DNA from: Bactrocera neohumeralis
Lineage: Eukaryota; Arthropoda; Insecta; Diptera; Tephritidae
NCBI RefSeq assembly: GCF_024586455.1
Contig: NC_065921.1
Location: 86,302,061 to 86,366,060 of the forward strand
Length of the DNA: 64,000 bases
Direction: 5' to 3'
Position numbers and translations under genes: made by a program. The notes below the pieces were generated by a model. It saw only the letters and a list, made by a program, of their open reading frames with translations. It was not told where the DNA came from and made no database searches. Below are positions 49,001 through 60,089 of this stretch, one piece after another. Within the stretch, counting starts at the first letter, position 1; every line of letters starts with the position of its first letter.

Positions 49001-49391
49001 TTGTGAGAGCCAGCGGCTAAGCGAGTATGTTATGCTGTTGACAAACGTATGGAATGTGATATGAATTTTTATGGCTACAAGCATGCGAGTGGCGCAGCTG
49101 TAGCATGAACATGCCGACGAACACATGTACAAACATGCAAACAAACATGCATGATTTGAGCAGCGCTCACATGCAATCAACTGCATTTCCCCTACTTTGT
49201 GCGCTGGTGTTGGTGTATGTGTGTGTCGCTGGCGTATATGTACATGCGTATCCGTATATGCGCTTGGTTGTATTGGTGCGCATGCATACATTAGACGTCG
49301 TGTGGGTGTGTGCGTGTGAGCGCACGTTCTTATTTGTTTACATGCATGCAATTCCTGTTGCATTTCCATGGATTTGTTGTTGTTAGTTGTT

Positions 49392-49398
49392 TATAAAA
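49392..49398 (+). promoter_or_regulatory. Candidate TATA box for the Toll receptor gene
   Basis: TATAAAA in the context GTTTATAAAAGAGC. A start of transcription would fall near 49420-49440 (GCGCAGTCGACG). It is 2.0 kb upstream of the coding start, which would require a long 5' UTR, shortened by the intron proposed at 49491-50275. An initiator-like ATCAGTTC at 50567-50574 without TATA is an alternative start. Confidence 0.3.
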
Positions 49399-49490
49399 GA
49401 GCAAATGCAGCTGAGAGTGGCTGACGATGCAGCGCAGTCGACGTTGGCAGCGTAGTGTTAGTGTGCAGTGCAGGGTTGGAATGGTTGTTG

Positions 49491-50275
49491 GTAAGGAGTA
49501 TGTGTTGTTGTTGTTCTGCTGAACATTTCTGCTGTAGACAATGACTTGTTTAACTGTTTGCCCTGCAAGAGTTGTTTTTGCTATTAATATATTTTTTTTT
49601 CTTGTTTTATTTTTGTATGATATGCATGCAAATGCTTGTTAAAACATGTTAATGCATGTACTTATGTATGCAATATCTGGCCTATCAGTCTGCAGTCATT
49701 TCCCTTACATGAAATTAACTTGCATAGCCTTAAACCTGTTGCAGTAGTTAAGAATACATGTACAACAACATCATTAACAATTGCAACAAAAACAAACACA
49801 CAACGTTCATTACTTCATATGTATGTCCTCAACTAAACATTAACACATCTACATACATACATACATATGTACATACATATATACATGGTAAGACTTTGCA
49901 TACTGCAGTCGGCACTCAGCGCTCTCTCACTGCCCAACATAACTGTGTATATGCATCTGTTTGTATATTTTTATGCACTTCGCAGCGCGTCAGCGCAGCT
50001 TGCTTACTAAACAGCGCAAACAGCTCAGAGTATTAGCAGCACCACTTACATACAGACCTACATGTATTTGTTGTTGTTTATAAATATCAGATATAATATT
50101 TTGTTGTTGTTAGCTTAATGCACTCACCACTCATACTACGTACTGTCTACCTATGCTCCCCAAACTCAACACAACTACTCACACTCAGATTTGCGCTCTG
50201 CTCTGCGAATGCTTTGCCTTGCATGTTGTTGTTTCTGTTGCCTTATTGGAGTGTTTGGTTTTGTTCTCCCCACAG
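49491..50275 (+). other. Possible 5' UTR intron of the Toll receptor gene
   Basis: The donor GTAAGGAGT follows TTG at 49491, and the acceptor, with a pyrimidine run TTTTGTTCTCCCCACAG, ends at 50275. No coding sequence is interrupted. The interval contains CAT/TATG microsatellites (49845-49885) and a CTCTCTCAC motif. This is a prediction from consensus sites alone. Confidence 0.25.
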
Positions 50276-51425
50276 AGCACAACACTATTGCTATTAGTGT
50301 GGCATTCGTGCTAGTTCGTGTGTGCGTTGGCTTGCTTGCCTGCCTGTTTGTTCGTAGTCGACGTCGTCGTCGGCCATCCAACCAACATTGAAGCACACAC
50401 ACACACACATACACAAACAAATACAAATGGAGCGCAGGAGTGCTATGTTGTCCGTGTGTTGTGTAGAGTAGCAAGCAGCAAGCAAAGAAGTAGCGTGGCG
50501 TCAGCAGCAGTGCTGGCTAGTGGAATTCACAGCGAGCCAACGGACTCGCAACGAGCAAAATTTGTAATCAGTTCTCTTTGAAACGTTAAGCGGTAAACAT
50601 GGCTTTCTGAAATAGCAGCGCTTCCGTGAAAGTTTCTTGTTTTTAAGTAAAAGTTGTTACTGAATTCCATTCCTCGCACGTCGCGCAGCAAACTAGCTCA
50701 GACGTACGCACGAACACGAAACGTTTTTATTTCGGTTAAGTGTTTGGACTTGAAGAAAAAGAAGAAGCAGAGTATTTCGCCTGCTTTTTTGGATTATTGC
50801 GCGCTGCTGTTAAATAAAAATCAAAGTTTCGAAAATTCCAAACGCAAACGAGAGAACTTCGTTGAAGTTGAAATAGCTGAAGTGAAGTAAGAAAGTTGTT
50901 TCAAAAGGCAAGAAAATAAATTAACGAATTGGAAAAAATAAAAATTGAATTTGAAAAAAGGTGAACACGCGTTAACAAAATATAGAAGTGTTGCAAATAC
51001 AAATTACTGCCAAAGTAATTACAAAAGTGCCACAACAGTTACTGCAAGTGTGTACGAAATCGCTCCGCTCGCATTTGCCACCAAGGATTACGGTTTGCGC
51101 GTTTGACTTAGCGATTACACTGAAAAAAAATTAACTAAAATCAAAAAGTACTGTGACTTTAACGAAGAATATGTTTCTCCAAAGATAATATGCGCTGAAA
51201 AAGCTCTATGCGCCATGTTGCAACTATGCCATGTGCAGTTAAGAAGTGCTTGCAAACGAATTTGTTGAGTGTATATGCAGAGAAATTTTTCAAATAAAAC
51301 ACCCAACAAAAATAAAACCAATTAGAAAGCAAAAGTAACATTATAAATTGCAAAGTGTGCGAGTGACTGCCAAGTCCTCAACTAAAATAAGTGATTCAAA
51401 AACACAAAACACACACAAAACCACA
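50276..51425 (+). other. Candidate 5' UTR of the Toll receptor gene
   Basis: Sequence upstream of the ATG at 51426 with no competing gene. It contains upstream ATGs (for example near 50427 and 50599), A-rich stretches, and an initiator-like ATCAGTTC at 50567. Whether transcription starts here or upstream at about 49420 cannot be decided by eye. Confidence 0.4.
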
Positions 51426-54400
51426 ATGCATACTGCCAGCACAACAACGTTGGTCGGCGCAATCAGCCGCCACCTACCCTACCTGCTCATCATTCTTATC
51501 AGCAGCCTGACCGGCAGCTATACACACGCACAGCAATGCTCGTGGGAGTTTGTGCGCACAACGCTCGATATCAAGTGCAATTTGCGCGCCATCGAACCGC
51601 TGGTGCCGCTCGATCTGCAAGTCGCCGAAACGGCCAATCGCTTGGAGATACAGTGCTCCGCCGATTTGTTGCACGCCAGCGAACTGCCTGCCGGCGCCTT
51701 TGCCCGCCTGCAAAAGCTGTCCGAGCTACAAGTGGATGCGTGCAAAATGCAACGCATCGCCGCCAACACATTTGACGGTCTGATGTCGCTGAAGCGGCTG
51801 TCGGTGCAGACACATAACTCTGTCTGGGGACCGGGCAAGTCACTAGAAATATTGGCGAGCTCGTTTGCGGGTCTGCGCGAATTGAACGAGTTGAATTTGA
51901 GTGACAATAATATACGTCAACTGCCTGAGGGCGTGTGGTGTACTATGCAAAATTTACAAGTGTTGAATCTGACGGTGAATCGTATACGCTCCGCTGAGAA
52001 TTTAGGCTTTTCGGAGAAGATGTGCACGCTAAATGGCGCCAGTGGTGGCGCCGAGTTGCAAGTTTTGGATGTGTCGCACAATGAGCTGCGCGCACTGCCC
52101 GATGTGTGGGGCGCCTCCCGTTTACGCCGGCTGCAGCAATTGAATTTGCAGCACAACAACATCAGCACGTTTGCATCAAATGCGTTGGCGGGTTTAAGCT
52201 CACTGCGCATACTAAATTTGTCGTACAACCATTTGGAGACTTTGCCCGCCGATGCCTTTGCAGGCAACAAGGAGTTGCGTGAGATACATTTGCAGGGCAA
52301 TGAGTTGTATGATTTGCCCAAAGGCTTGCTGCATCGTTTGGAGCAACTGCTGGTGCTGGACCTGAGCGCTAATCAGCTGACGAGCCATCACATTGATAAC
52401 AACACATTCGCTGGACTCATACGCTTAATTGTGCTGAATTTATCCAATAATGCGCTGACACGCGTAGGCGCTAAGACCTTCAAAGAGCTGTATTTCTTGC
52501 AAATACTGGACATGCGCAACAATTCAATTGGCCACATTGAAGACGGCGCTTTCTTGCCATTGTACAACTTGCATACATTAAAACTCTCCGAGAATCGCTT
52601 ACACACGCTGGATAATAAGATCTTCAACGGCTTGTTTGTGCTGAATAAACTAACGCTCAACAATAATCTGATCAGCATTGTCGAGACACAAGCGTTCCGC
52701 AACTGCTCTGACCTGAAGGAACTCGATCTCAGCTCCAATCAGCTCGCTGATGTACCCGAGGCCGTGCAAGACTTGACCATGTTAAAGACACTCGATTTAG
52801 GTGAGAATCAGATTTCCGATTTCAAGAATGGCACATTCAAGAATCTGAGCCAATTGACTGGTCTGCGTCTAATTGACAATCGTATTGGCAACATCACTGT
52901 TGGCATGTTCACCGATCTGCCACGCTTGACTGTGCTCAATCTGGCTAAGAATCGCATACAATCCATCGAACGCGGCTCCTTCGCCAAGAACTCTGAAATC
53001 GAGGCCATACGTCTGGATAAGAACTTTCTTACGGACATCAATGGCATTTTCGCAACACTCGCTACTCTTCTGTGGCTGAATCTCTCCGAAAATCATCTGG
53101 TTTGGTTCGATTACGCCTTCATACCATCGAATCTCAAATGGCTGGACATACATGGCAACTACATTGAGGCGCTCGGCAACTACTATAAACTACAGGAAGA
53201 GATACGCGTGACCACGCTAGATGCCAGTCATAATCGCATCACCGAAATCGGCGCTATGTCCGTGCCGAATTCCATAGAACTGCTCTTCATCAACAACAAC
53301 ATCATCAATCAGATACAAGCTAATACTTTCGTCGATAAAACACGCTTAGCGCGCGTGGATCTATATGCCAACGTGCTGTCGAAGATCACTTTGAATTCGT
53401 TACGCGTCGCACCGGTCGCCACCGATAAGCCAGTGCCAGAGTTTTATTTGGGCGGTAATCCGTTCGAGTGCGACTGCTCAATGGAATGGCTACAACGCAT
53501 TAACAATCTTACCACCCGCCAGCATCCACGCATTGTCGATCTCGGCAACATTGAATGCCTAATGCCGCACAGTCGGAATGCGCCCATACGTCAACTGACG
53601 GCGCTGAGCAGCAGCGACTTTGTCTGCAAATACGACTCCCACTGTCCGGCGACGTGCCACTGCTGTGACTTCGAACAATGCGACTGCGAAATGGTTTGCC
53701 CAGACAATTGTACCTGTTTCCATGACGCTACCTGGTCGACAAACATTGTCGACTGTGGGAAACAGAATCGCATTAATCTACCCGCACGCATACCAACCGA
53801 CGTCACCGATCTCTACTTGGACGGCAATAACTTGCCAGTGCTGGATGCTCAGGTGTTTGCGGGCAAACGTAATTTACGTGCGCTCTACCTGAACGCCTCG
53901 AATGTAATGTCCGTGCAGAATGGCAGTTTCGACGAGTTGAATATGGTGCGCATACTGCATTTGGAGAATAACAAATTGCAAACGCTAGAGGGACACGAAT
54001 TCCGTCAGTTGTCACTATTGCGCGAATTGTACCTGCACAACAATCTCTTGACCCACATCTCGAATACCACATTCGCGCCGCTAGTGTCGCTGAAGGTGTT
54101 GCGACTCGATAATAATCGTATGACGGCTATGCCGATTGCACAGCTGGCCAACTTGCAGTACCGTAACAATTTGCAGGGCCTGACTATTGGGCGCAATGCG
54201 TGGTCATGTCGTTGCCAATTCTTGCAGGAGTTGGCGCAATTCGTGGCGGACAATGCGATAGTGATACGTGACGCACAGGATATTTACTGTGTGGATGCGG
54301 GTGTAAAGCGTGAACTCGATTTGATCACCTCGAATGGTGTGGACTGCAGTGAGCTCTTAGAAAGTGCTAGTAATATGGCGTCGCAAGACATCTCGGGCGG

Positions 54401-55820
54401 TTATGTGCCATTGCTCGCCGCTGTGTTGGTGCTGATCTTCCTAATTGTCGTGCTGATTATTGTTTTCGTCTTCCGTGAGTCAGTGCGTGTGTGGCTATTT
54501 GCACATTATGGCGTGCGCGTATGTGAGCCACGCTTCGAAGACGCCGGCAAGTTGTATGACGCCATCATTTTACATTCGGCTAAAGACTATGAATTCGTGT
54601 GCCGCAATATAGCCGCTGAGTTAGAACATGGTCGCCCACCATTCCGCCTGTGCATACAACAACGCGATTTACCACCAGAAGCCAGTCACTTGCAGATCGT
54701 AGAGGCTGCGCGTGCTTCCCGTAAGATCATCTTGGTGCTCACACGCAATCTGCTCTCGACAGAGTGGAATCGTCTTGAATTTCGTAATGCCTTCCATGAG
54801 GCGCTACGTGGACTCGCACAAAAACTGGTGATCATCGAAGAAACGAACGTATCCAGCGAGGCCGAAGAGGTGCCTGAGCTTGCGCCCTATCTAAAATCTG
54901 TGCCCTCGAATCGCCTACTCACCTGCGATCGCTACTTCTGGGAGAAACTGCGCTATGCCATACCAATTGAGCTGTCACCACGCGGTAATAACTATACCTT
55001 AGATCATCATGAACGTTTCAAGCAGCCCGTCTCACCGGGCATGATTTTCCGCCAAGCGCCACCACCACCCGCGTACTACCAAGAAGACATGGAAGCCAAC
55101 TACTCGTCGGCCACAACAGCCACACCCTCGCCACGCCCTAGTCGTCATGGCGCACGCATTGTCGACGCCATACCCATGCGTCCGCCCTCCGAACACATCT
55201 ACCACAGCATTGAGTCGGAGTACAGCGCCTATGATCCACAGGAAGCGCTTTCCATGATACCGAATGGCGGCAGTGCGGCCACATTCATGCAACACCATGC
55301 CCACCAGTCGCATCATCCCCTACAACATCCGCAACAACAGCAATTGCTCGCACCCAATAGCTACCGCGTACACCATCACGCGCAGACCAACCCTCGCGCC
55401 AGCACGGTTGGCCATCAGGCAATGGTCATGCAACTACAACAACAGCAGCAACAACAGCAACAGTGGCGGCCATCAATGTGTTTGACACAGAACGCGTCAG
55501 CGCCATCATCAGCGAATTTAATGTCCGGCGCGACAACAACAGCGACAACGTTGGCAATGCCAACGGCGACCAATCAACAGCAGAGCGCGGGCACAGCACC
55601 CGTACACTTGCGCACCGGCAGCAATTTGAGTCAAGCGAGTACGAGCACACAATCAACATCTGCGGCTGCGCAAACGCCCCAACCGCAAGCATCCACATCC
55701 GCTGCGGCGGCAGCAGCTGCAGCTGCCAAAGCGGACAATGGCAGCGGCACAGCGACGACAGAGACGCTGGGGAGCTCAAGCGCGGCGAACAAGAACAATG
55801 GACAAGCGTTTTTGGTATAA
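51426..55820 (+). CDS. 18w: Toll-like receptor, probable 18 wheeler orthologue
   Basis: Single-exon gene of 1464 aa. The open frame begins earlier at a TTG (51348), but the first ATG is 51426 in a good fly context (CCACAATG). A signal peptide covers about 1-35 (hydrophobic 17-28, cleavage likely after THA). LRRs run from about 80 to 677. A cysteine-rich cap starts at NPFECDC (678), and CPATCHCCDFEQCDCEMVC (about 738) opens the second, N-cap module. More LRRs follow to about 920, a second cap begins WSCRC (926), and the membrane segment is about 994-1016. The TIR domain is about 1043-1180, with box 1 LYDAIILHS, box 2 RDLPPE (R1080, D1081) and box 3 FW (1171-1172). The tail of 284 residues has APPPPAYY (1211-1218), EHIYHSIESEYSAYD, polyGln (about 1338) and polyAla (1426-1434). 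The tail wording and the cap cysteines point to 18w over its close paralog Toll-7. By family knowledge it acts at the cell surface in cell intercalation, epithelial patterning and possibly immunity. Confidence 0.85.
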   Translation: MHTASTTTLVGAISRHLPYLLIILISSLTGSYTHAQQCSWEFVRTTLDIKCNLRAIEPLVPLDLQVAETANRLEIQCSADLLHASELPAGAFARLQKLSELQVDACKMQRIAANTFDGLMSLKRLSVQTHNSVWGPGKSLEILASSFAGLRELNELNLSDNNIRQLPEGVWCTMQNLQVLNLTVNRIRSAENLGFSEKMCTLNGASGGAELQVLDVSHNELRALPDVWGASRLRRLQQLNLQHNNISTFASNALAGLSSLRILNLSYNHLETLPADAFAGNKELREIHLQGNELYDLPKGLLHRLEQLLVLDLSANQLTSHHIDNNTFAGLIRLIVLNLSNNALTRVGAKTFKELYFLQILDMRNNSIGHIEDGAFLPLYNLHTLKLSENRLHTLDNKIFNGLFVLNKLTLNNNLISIVETQAFRNCSDLKELDLSSNQLADVPEAVQDLTMLKTLDLGENQISDFKNGTFKNLSQLTGLRLIDNRIGNITVGMFTDLPRLTVLNLAKNRIQSIERGSFAKNSEIEAIRLDKNFLTDINGIFATLATLLWLNLSENHLVWFDYAFIPSNLKWLDIHGNYIEALGNYYKLQEEIRVTTLDASHNRITEIGAMSVPNSIELLFINNNIINQIQANTFVDKTRLARVDLYANVLSKITLNSLRVAPVATDKPVPEFYLGGNPFECDCSMEWLQRINNLTTRQHPRIVDLGNIECLMPHSRNAPIRQLTALSSSDFVCKYDSHCPATCHCCDFEQCDCEMVCPDNCTCFHDATWSTNIVDCGKQNRINLPARIPTDVTDLYLDGNNLPVLDAQVFAGKRNLRALYLNASNVMSVQNGSFDELNMVRILHLENNKLQTLEGHEFRQLSLLRELYLHNNLLTHISNTTFAPLVSLKVLRLDNNRMTAMPIAQLANLQYRNNLQGLTIGRNAWSCRCQFLQELAQFVADNAIVIRDAQDIYCVDAGVKRELDLITSNGVDCSELLESASNMASQDISGGYVPLLAAVLVLIFLIVVLIIVFVFRESVRVWLFAHYGVRVCEPRFEDAGKLYDAIILHSAKDYEFVCRNIAAELEHGRPPFRLCIQQRDLPPEASHLQIVEAARASRKIILVLTRNLLSTEWNRLEFRNAFHEALRGLAQKLVIIEETNVSSEAEEVPELAPYLKSVPSNRLLTCDRYFWEKLRYAIPIELSPRGNNYTLDHHERFKQPVSPGMIFRQAPPPPAYYQEDMEANYSSATTATPSPRPSRHGARIVDAIPMRPPSEHIYHSIESEYSAYDPQEALSMIPNGGSAATFMQHHAHQSHHPLQHPQQQQLLAPNSYRVHHHAQTNPRASTVGHQAMVMQLQQQQQQQQQWRPSMCLTQNASAPSSANLMSGATTTATTLAMPTATNQQQSAGTAPVHLRTGSNLSQASTSTQSTSAAAQTPQPQASTSAAAAAAAAAKADNGSGTATTETLGSSSAANKNNGQAFLV

Positions 55821-57480
55821 TGAAAGCCACAAAAGCTGCGACAGCAATTCTACGACAACGACAACGGCCAACAAAAGCAGGAACTGCATTGGCTGCAACA
55901 ACAACAACTACAGCTGCAAAGCGCACGCAAAAAGGGCAGACATGCTGATGAGTTGATTGTTGTTGTGGAGCGCTTAACGTGAGTTGAATGCGCGCTTACC
56001 GCAGCCAAAGTGGCATTGTACGGACAATTGTTGCTGCTGTTTCTGTTGTTGTTTTTATTATTATTATTGCTGCACGCTTTGTTTGCCAACACACTGCCAA
56101 CCACCATCGCCATCACCACACCACTTCCATTTGCCACACCGCGTACTATAAGTACGTACCACTTATATGCGTTACATACATACAAGCATATGTGCGAAGC
56201 TATGTATATAGCGTATGTATTGTGTTTTGACTGAGGCAGCTTTGCAAGCCATTCACGACACGACGACGACGACGCCGCCATCTTTAGCGGACCAACGCGA
56301 AAGCGCAAAGAACTAAGCAACTTTTTATTGTAATATAGAAAAACGTTATGTTTATGCAGTTGAAAACATGTTCAGCGACACGCGAACCAACACACCGACA
56401 CACACACACACACACGAACACGAACACAACGCGACTCATGCAGCGCGCAACATGCATGAATTAGCCATGCCTTCAGCACACATTGCCACATATGTATTCG
56501 TCTGTTTGTACATACATACATTAAGCTCAATGTATGTACATGCCAGAGTGTGAAAAGAACGCGCACAAAAGGAAACAAAAGCAGCGGCGCAGCGCAGCGC
56601 ACTTTCGATGTGAGAAGCAAAAGACTTTCCATAGGAGTTAAAAATTTATTAATATATACATACACACACTTATATATATATATATATTATAGATATATGT
56701 ATATATGAAATTTATATAAAAAGTTATGCTATGATGTGTAAATCTATCGAGTTGTATGATCATGTCTGTTTATGTATGCAACAGTGTGGCGACACGAGCG
56801 CCCGCATGGCAAGTGGCGGCGGCCCAACAGCTGAGCGCGGGCGGCTTGTTGTGCGCGTTGTTGTTCTTGTTGAAACACTTTTTCAAATTCAATGTGATAT
56901 TAAATAAATAATTTAAAAGTATATATACATACATACATGCACACACCTACGTGTATATATGTGAAATATTGAAAATATTGTACTATACTCTAAAGTTAAA
57001 GTAGTTAAAAGCAATTGTGTATCGTATTTGTATATGTATAGTTATGTATAGGGCGTAATGTTTAATTTGTAAACTATTTCTGCATAGAATTATTTAAATT
57101 TATTATTAACTATTATTATTATTGTTTATACTTACTTGAAAAGCATTTTCGTAATAAGCAGAAGCAGAAGAAGCGACTTTTTTGCCTTTTTCTTTGAATG
57201 TAAAGCGTGAAATTTAAGTGCATTGCGCGTGTGACACACACACAGCCACACAAATACTACCACAACTACAAAAAAGTAGAAAAAATATTGAACTACGAGC
57301 AGCGTAAACTTAGTTACTTAGCGAATAATAAACGAATTAGTATTTGCAAGCGTGCAGTTACTTGAAAATTATACGAAACACACACACACTTACATACATA
57401 TATATGTAGATACATGTATGCCTCATGCTTTGGGGCAGCAAAGAGTATGTGAAACACTAAACTAAATAAAATAGTAGTAT
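55821..57480 (+). other. 3' UTR and downstream region of the Toll receptor gene
   Basis: After the TAA stop the sequence has CAACAA/TTG tracts, CA and TATG microsatellites (56393-56412, 56655-56700), and TGTACATA near 56507, which fits the Pumilio-type UGUANAUA consensus. AATAAA signals lie at 56903-56908, 57327-57332 and 57465-57470. No coding region with a domain is seen on either strand, although frames of up to 166 codons run antisense to the coding tail. Confidence 0.5.
56903..56908 (+). terminator. Candidate poly(A) signal of the Toll receptor gene
   Basis: AATAAA in TTAAATAAATAATTT, 1.08 kb after the stop codon. Later AATAAA hexamers at 57327 and 57465 could give longer 3' ends. The choice cannot be made from sequence alone. 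Confidence 0.4.
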
Positions 57481-57727
57481 TATATAATTAAAAAACAACA
57501 ATCCAATGAACGCAAAGTTAGTTTATCTATATAGAGTATATACATATATATATATAGTATATTTAAAATAATTTTTAGTTGTATTTAAAATTTGTACATA
57601 AACGAGAATAATGCGATAATATAGCCATCAAAACGTAACTAAAATATAAACAAAAACTGAAATTGTGTATTGATTTTGGCAAAGCGAGTGCTTCTGGGTG
57701 CTGGAAACAGGGGTTGTTGTTGTTATT

Positions 57728-57840
57728 GTAGTGGCAGAAAGTATTGCTGAAGTAATTTCGAGGAATGGTACCGCGATGAGAGTGCTTGGGCGGTAAAAAA
57801 TCTGGGTCCATACCGCTTACTTCGGTGGAAGAATGAGGAA
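57728..57840 (+). repeat. Dispersed repeat copy, second in window
   Basis: TGTAGTGGCAGAAAGTATTGC and the following GAGAGTGCTTGGGCGG and TCTGGGTCC align by eye with 1813-1925. It is preceded by TTGTTGTTGTTATTG. Copies of this general pattern are, to my memory, common in tephritid fly genomes. Confidence 0.5.
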
Positions 57841-60089
57841 GGGAGATATGGGTACTAGCTGGCTGTTAATTCGCTGAAAATAGCTTTTGGAATAAAAAAA
57901 TAGCTTTTGAAATAAAGAAAAATATTAAATGAGCACAAAAATAGCCTGAAACAAAAATAAGTATTTTATTTTTACAACAAATAGCATTTGAAATAAAAAA
58001 TATTATAAGGGCAGGGATTTTCTTGCGCTCTAAGATGGGCTCGTATTCAATAACTCTGCGGGGTTGGTGAGTTTGAGTTGCAGTTTTTGTTGCCTAAAAG
58101 TATTTTTCTAAAAAAGTTGACTTTATAATTTCTGCGTGGAGTTTTTTAAATATCTTAAATGAAATTAAAACAAAATGAAATAATACTTTATGAGAAAGTA
58201 AACTTCATTTAAAAGCTCAACTCTTCAATTCAAAAAAACATTTTCGGTGAATAAGTTTAATATTTCAAAAAAATACTGTAAAGAGTATTTCGCCGCCTAA
58301 AATGCAAAATAACGTAACATCACTTTTCATATACTTACAGCCGAAGTAAAAACGATGTAATAGAAACCACTCCTATTAAAAAAATTGAGTTTTGGTTAAA
58401 AAATGGTTATATATAGGTTATGAAATGGTTATATATTGGTTATAAAATGGTTATATATTGGTTATATCTGATAGCGGCAGCTGAAAATTTTGTGCTACAT
58501 ACTATATGCAATATCAACAGTGAATCGTTAGCAAAAAAAATCGATTTCGATTTTTTATTATAAGTTGTTTTGCCGTTTTGGTGACGATTTGTATTCCATA
58601 AATATGGAAAATAGTGAAGCATTATATTGGTTAATGACAAATAGGATGTTGCCACATGTTTAGATTAAGTAGTTTAAAGATTTGGCTGCTTATTTGAAAT
58701 TGGCTTATTTGAATTTGGTAGTATATAATAACAAGTTCGTTCTTTTCGAAAGTAATTTTATTAATTAACACCAATTTCCAATCCTTACTGTTGAGATGTT
58801 ATCACGAGCTTAAAACTAATTGTTCATTGTTGATGTTGTTACTATTTAAAAGAAAGAGAGAATTAAGTTTAAGAGAGGTTAAAGAAACAATCAATAAACA
58901 AGTATGGAAATTATGATGAGAGGATAAGTAAGACAGGTAAAGAAAGAAAATAGAAGTGTATGTTGTTGCTAGTGGGAGTACTAATATATGACTATATAAA
59001 AACGATACTCACTTCTTTTCTGCAAATCAGTTCAGCTGAGTTTTTGTTGAATTTTTAAAGCGGTATTGTAGTCCAGAAAGAAAAAAATCGATTTCTTACT
59101 CTTTTTATACATTATTATCAAAGTTTAACTATTCAAGATAATGTTAACAAGAATTAACAAAATTCAAATAATTTTCGGAGATATGGGTATTTAGCTGACC
59201 AACTAATTCGACCAAGCTTTAAACACGTTTTTCTCGAAACTCTCTCTCTCATAAGATACCCATGCTTTCTGAGGTTCTACTGCATCGATTTATCTCAAAT
59301 TTTTAGAAAACCTTCCTCATAGACTTGCAATAGACTGGAAGTAGTCAAATTTCAAATTCAAATGTTTACTCATATTTAAAAAAAAATTCCAAACTGTAAA
59401 AAGAGCAGTACAATTTTTTTTGAGTCAGTTGCCTGTTTCGTGAAAAAATGTGTTTCAAACTTTTCTGTAGTCTAGACATTACGCTGTAATTGAAAATTAA
59501 TATTTTTTGGTTTAGTTTCAGTTTGCTGGCAGCGTTGAAATCGTAGGTATGGTCATGTGATAAGTTCTTGATCCCATTTATCAGCTGCTAATTTTGGAAA
59601 TTTTGAACTATATATTGATATATGTGGAGAGTTTGCTGAACCCACCTCCCACGAAAGTTCAAAATTATACATTATTTCCATCATAAGTCACATTCTACGA
59701 AGAAAAGGACTTTGCGTTGCAAGTACAAAAATTTATAGTTAACCCCCCCCAAAACTCTACTCTGAACCCGCTCCTCTTCATGCCACTACAATAGAATAAC
59801 TCCCTAAAGTATATACTATATATGCATATACATATAATATAAACCATAATTTTGGTTACGCTTTGTTCTTTTCTGTGTTTGCAACTTCTCTGTTTGAAAT
59901 TATTAGTATGAAAACAGTATTTCATATTCCAATTATCTTGCTTACTTGAATCAAGACTAACTGCAATACGTTTGCCGAGTAATTTAAAAATTCAAACTAG
60001 AAAATATCTATTTATTTGGACCAATAATGCTGCTAAAGTGAAGCTTTTTGTTTGTTTAATATATTTAATTTCTTAGTTTGGTTCAAATT
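57841..60089. other. Intergenic DNA with short repeats
   Basis: Contains repeats of AATAGCTTTTGRAATAAA (57883-57985) and the 21-bp tandem repeat listed below. The remainder is AT-rich. The mariner at 60090 follows. No gene is recognised. Confidence 0.5.
58390..58470. repeat. Tandem repeat with about 21-bp unit
   Basis: Units of the form AAATGGTTATATATWGGTTAT, starting near 58400, 58424 and 58445, with GGTTAAA and GGTTATATC at the edges. The array is about 80 bases, with few differences between units. Confidence 0.85.

Noticed and set aside
48758..49369. Minus-strand open frame of 203 codons
   Set aside because: Rich in His and Thr encoded by CA/TG microsatellites, and overlaps the receptor's upstream region; no domain.
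51348..51425. Upstream in-frame extension of the Toll receptor
   Set aside because: It begins with TTG, not ATG, and has no signal peptide; the ATG at 51426 is followed by one.
55426..55926. Antisense open frame of 166 codons
   Set aside because: It lies opposite the Gln/Ala-rich tail of the receptor, where repeat codons leave all frames open.
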